Shown here: positions 20,195 through 21,468 of the stretch, one piece after another
How the letters are laid out: each line of letters begins with the position of its first letter
How positions within the stretch are numbered: position 1 is the first letter of the stretch
DNA from: a virus
Strand: one strand, 5' to 3'
Virus record (IMG/VR): IMGVR_UViG_3300042691_003192
Coordinates: 1-21,468 of that record
DNA length: 21,468 nucleotides
The notes under the pieces: model-generated
What the model was told of the DNA's origin: nothing
The model's input: only the letters and a program-made list of their open reading frames with translations
Databases searched by the model: none
Made by a program: the position numbers and the translations under genes

Positions 20195-21468
20195 TTAGGC
20201 ACCCATCAGCATAAATACTGACGGTGTAGGGTCGGTTACGATTGAAGCCCAAGAAGCGGCTGTGCCGTTCGTGGTTAAATATTTTCCTGTATTGCTTGTC
20301 TGCGATGGTAGAGCATCTACTGCTCCCCAAGAAGCAGCAGAGCCATCTGTGGTTAAATATTTTCCTGTGTTTCCTGTTTGTGAAGGAAGTGCATCTACGG
20401 CTGACCAGGCAAGTCCAGTTGCTGTAGAAGAGTCTGCTTTTAAGTAATGTCCGTTAGTTCCAACGGTTAGTTTTCCTATAGTGTCTGCAGATGTACCTGC
20501 AATTAAGTCACCCTTAGCATCAATGACTGTTGGGCTAATTACATTTGCTACTTCAAATGGAGTAAAGGTAATAATCTCAAGAATATCTCCAGCGGTTAAA
20601 GCAGCAAGAGATGTAATGCTAGAACCGTTAGAGGCTGTGTAATCTGTGGTACGAACTAATAGGACACCATTAAGGTATACCTGCTCTTTGCCAACAATAT
20701 ATGAAAGTGTTAATCCATTATCGTCTGGACCTGACTCTGATGTCTCTCCGCCTGACGCTGTGTAGCGATAGCGGAAGATGTCTGCAGTAGATGAGATAGA
20801 ACCCCAAGCAGAACCTGTCCAAGCAAACATAGCATTAGATACTGAGTTCCAATATAGAGCACCAGTTATTAAAGCATTTCCATCATTGTCTACAGAAGGA
20901 GCAGATGACTTGCTACCTAAGTAGCGGTCATCAAAGTTATCGTATGATGTAGCAGCAGCGGCAGCACTTGCTGCAGCAGCGGTAGCAGAACCAGCAACAG
21001 TATCTACATACGCCTTTGTAGCAGCGTGTAGGTTAGATGATGGAGCACCTGAAAGAGTAAGAGCACCAGTCATAGTAGAACCTGACTTGAGCACTACTGT
21101 AGATTCAAATGAACCACCGCTAGAGATTGCTGTAGCAATTTCATTAAGAGTGTTAAGTGTGCCTGGGGCACCATCTACTAGAGCATTTACCTGAGCATCA
21201 ACATATGCTTTAGTTGAGGCATCTGTATTATCTGTAGGTGTAGCAAGACCAGTAATCTTCTGTGCATTTAATGCAACCGAAGCAGTAGGTGCAGCCATCT
21301 GGTCTAGACGGTTAGTGCGTACTGCTGTGTTGAAATCTGAGATAGTTGATGCAGTCTGGCTACCAGTATGGTTAGCGCGGGCATAAGGGTCAGAAACTAA
21401 CTTGGCTGCAGTAATAGTTCCATCTGCAATATCTGTGGCTACGATAGTTCCATCAACCAAGTCAGCGG
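20195..21468 (-). CDS. Tail-fibre protein, 5' end outside window
   Basis: At least 423 residues; the frame stays open through the right edge (GCT GAC before the TTG at 21460), so the true start lies beyond the window. It contains fibre motifs: LVDGTIVATDIADGTITAAK, STKAYVDAQVNALVDGAPGT, a trimer-like Ala-rich segment (SATAAAASAAAAATSYD), a module shared with the 271-aa fibre protein, and near the C-terminus two copies of a 26-residue repeat (ALPSQTxNTGKYLTT). Likely a long tail fibre with repetitive shaft. The GTGGTTAAATATTTTCCTGT sequence occurs twice, 78 nt apart (20271 and 20349). Confidence 0.78.
   Translation of the reverse strand, partial: ADLVDGTIVATDIADGTITAAKLVSDPYARANHTGSQTASTISDFNTAVRTNRLDQMAAPTASVALNAQKITGLATPTDNTDASTKAYVDAQVNALVDGAPGTLNTLNEIATAISSGGSFESTVVLKSGSTMTGALTLSGAPSSNLHAATKAYVDTVAGSATAAAASAAAAATSYDNFDDRYLGSKSSAPSVDNDGNALITGALYWNSVSNAMFAWTGSAWGSISSTADIFRYRYTASGGETSESGPDDNGLTLSYIVGKEQVYLNGVLLVRTTDYTASNGSSITSLAALTAGDILEIITFTPFEVANVISPTVIDAKGDLIAGTSADTIGKLTVGTNGHYLKADSSTATGLAWSAVDALPSQTGNTGKYLTTDGSAASWGAVDALPSQTSNTGKYLTTNGTAASWASIVTDPTPSVFMLMGA

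Overview
The window looks like part of a tailed phage (Caudoviricetes) genome that infects an actinobacterium. The host assignment rests on a WhiB-like iron-sulfur regulator, a match to the actinobacterial Crp/GlxR operator consensus, and a replication gene set familiar from actinophages: split CHC2/Toprim primase, RecA-like ATPase, Cas4-like nuclease and Holliday-junction-resolvase-like nuclease. Base composition looks moderate, with many AT-rich spacers. That would suit phages of low-GC freshwater actinobacteria, but this is inference. No integrase, immunity repressor, capsid, terminase or portal gene is visible.

Layout. Positions 1-549 are a leader with no convincing gene. It holds a terminator, several perfect or near-perfect inverted repeats and a Crp/GlxR-like palindrome. 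Positions 550-6211 form a plus-strand arm of small, tightly packed genes: a Lys/Ala-rich protein, several peptides of 34-61 aa, a zinc-finger/amidoligase protein, a class II glutamine amidotransferase, WhiB, a secreted transglycosylase-like protein, an FmdB-type zinc ribbon and a PD-(D/E)XK-like protein. This arm carries nine copies of a 14-bp inverted repeat (TTCGGCTAACCGAA), most of them 16-19 nt before a start codon. It also holds a tRNA-like fragment at 1631-1677. Positions 6219-12465 form a minus-strand replication and nucleic-acid metabolism operon, transcribed right to left and linked by ATGA/TAATG overlaps: split Cas4-like nuclease, Cys/His protein, RecA-like ATPase, methyltransferase, resolvase, CHC2 and Toprim primase halves, acidic protein, DUF1599 protein, HNH endonuclease, metallophosphoesterase and a sigma-like HTH protein.

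At 12612-12764 one small plus-strand membrane-protein gene sits in a divergent gap and is closed by a bidirectional terminator (12848-12896). Positions 12928-21468 form a minus-strand late region. In transcription order it holds a tail-fibre protein cut by the right edge, a small beta-rich protein, three paralogous glycine-rich adhesin-like proteins, two further fibre or virion proteins, two tiny genes, a 661-aa tail protein, and a lysis cassette (membrane protein, M15 peptidase endolysin, holin-like protein).

The most interesting parts are the repeat family that punctuates the left arm and the amidoligase/glutamine-amidotransferase pair under it. Both enzymes carry extra Cys-rich, probably zinc-binding, regions. 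Together they suggest a phage-encoded amide- or peptide-tagging system whose target is unknown.
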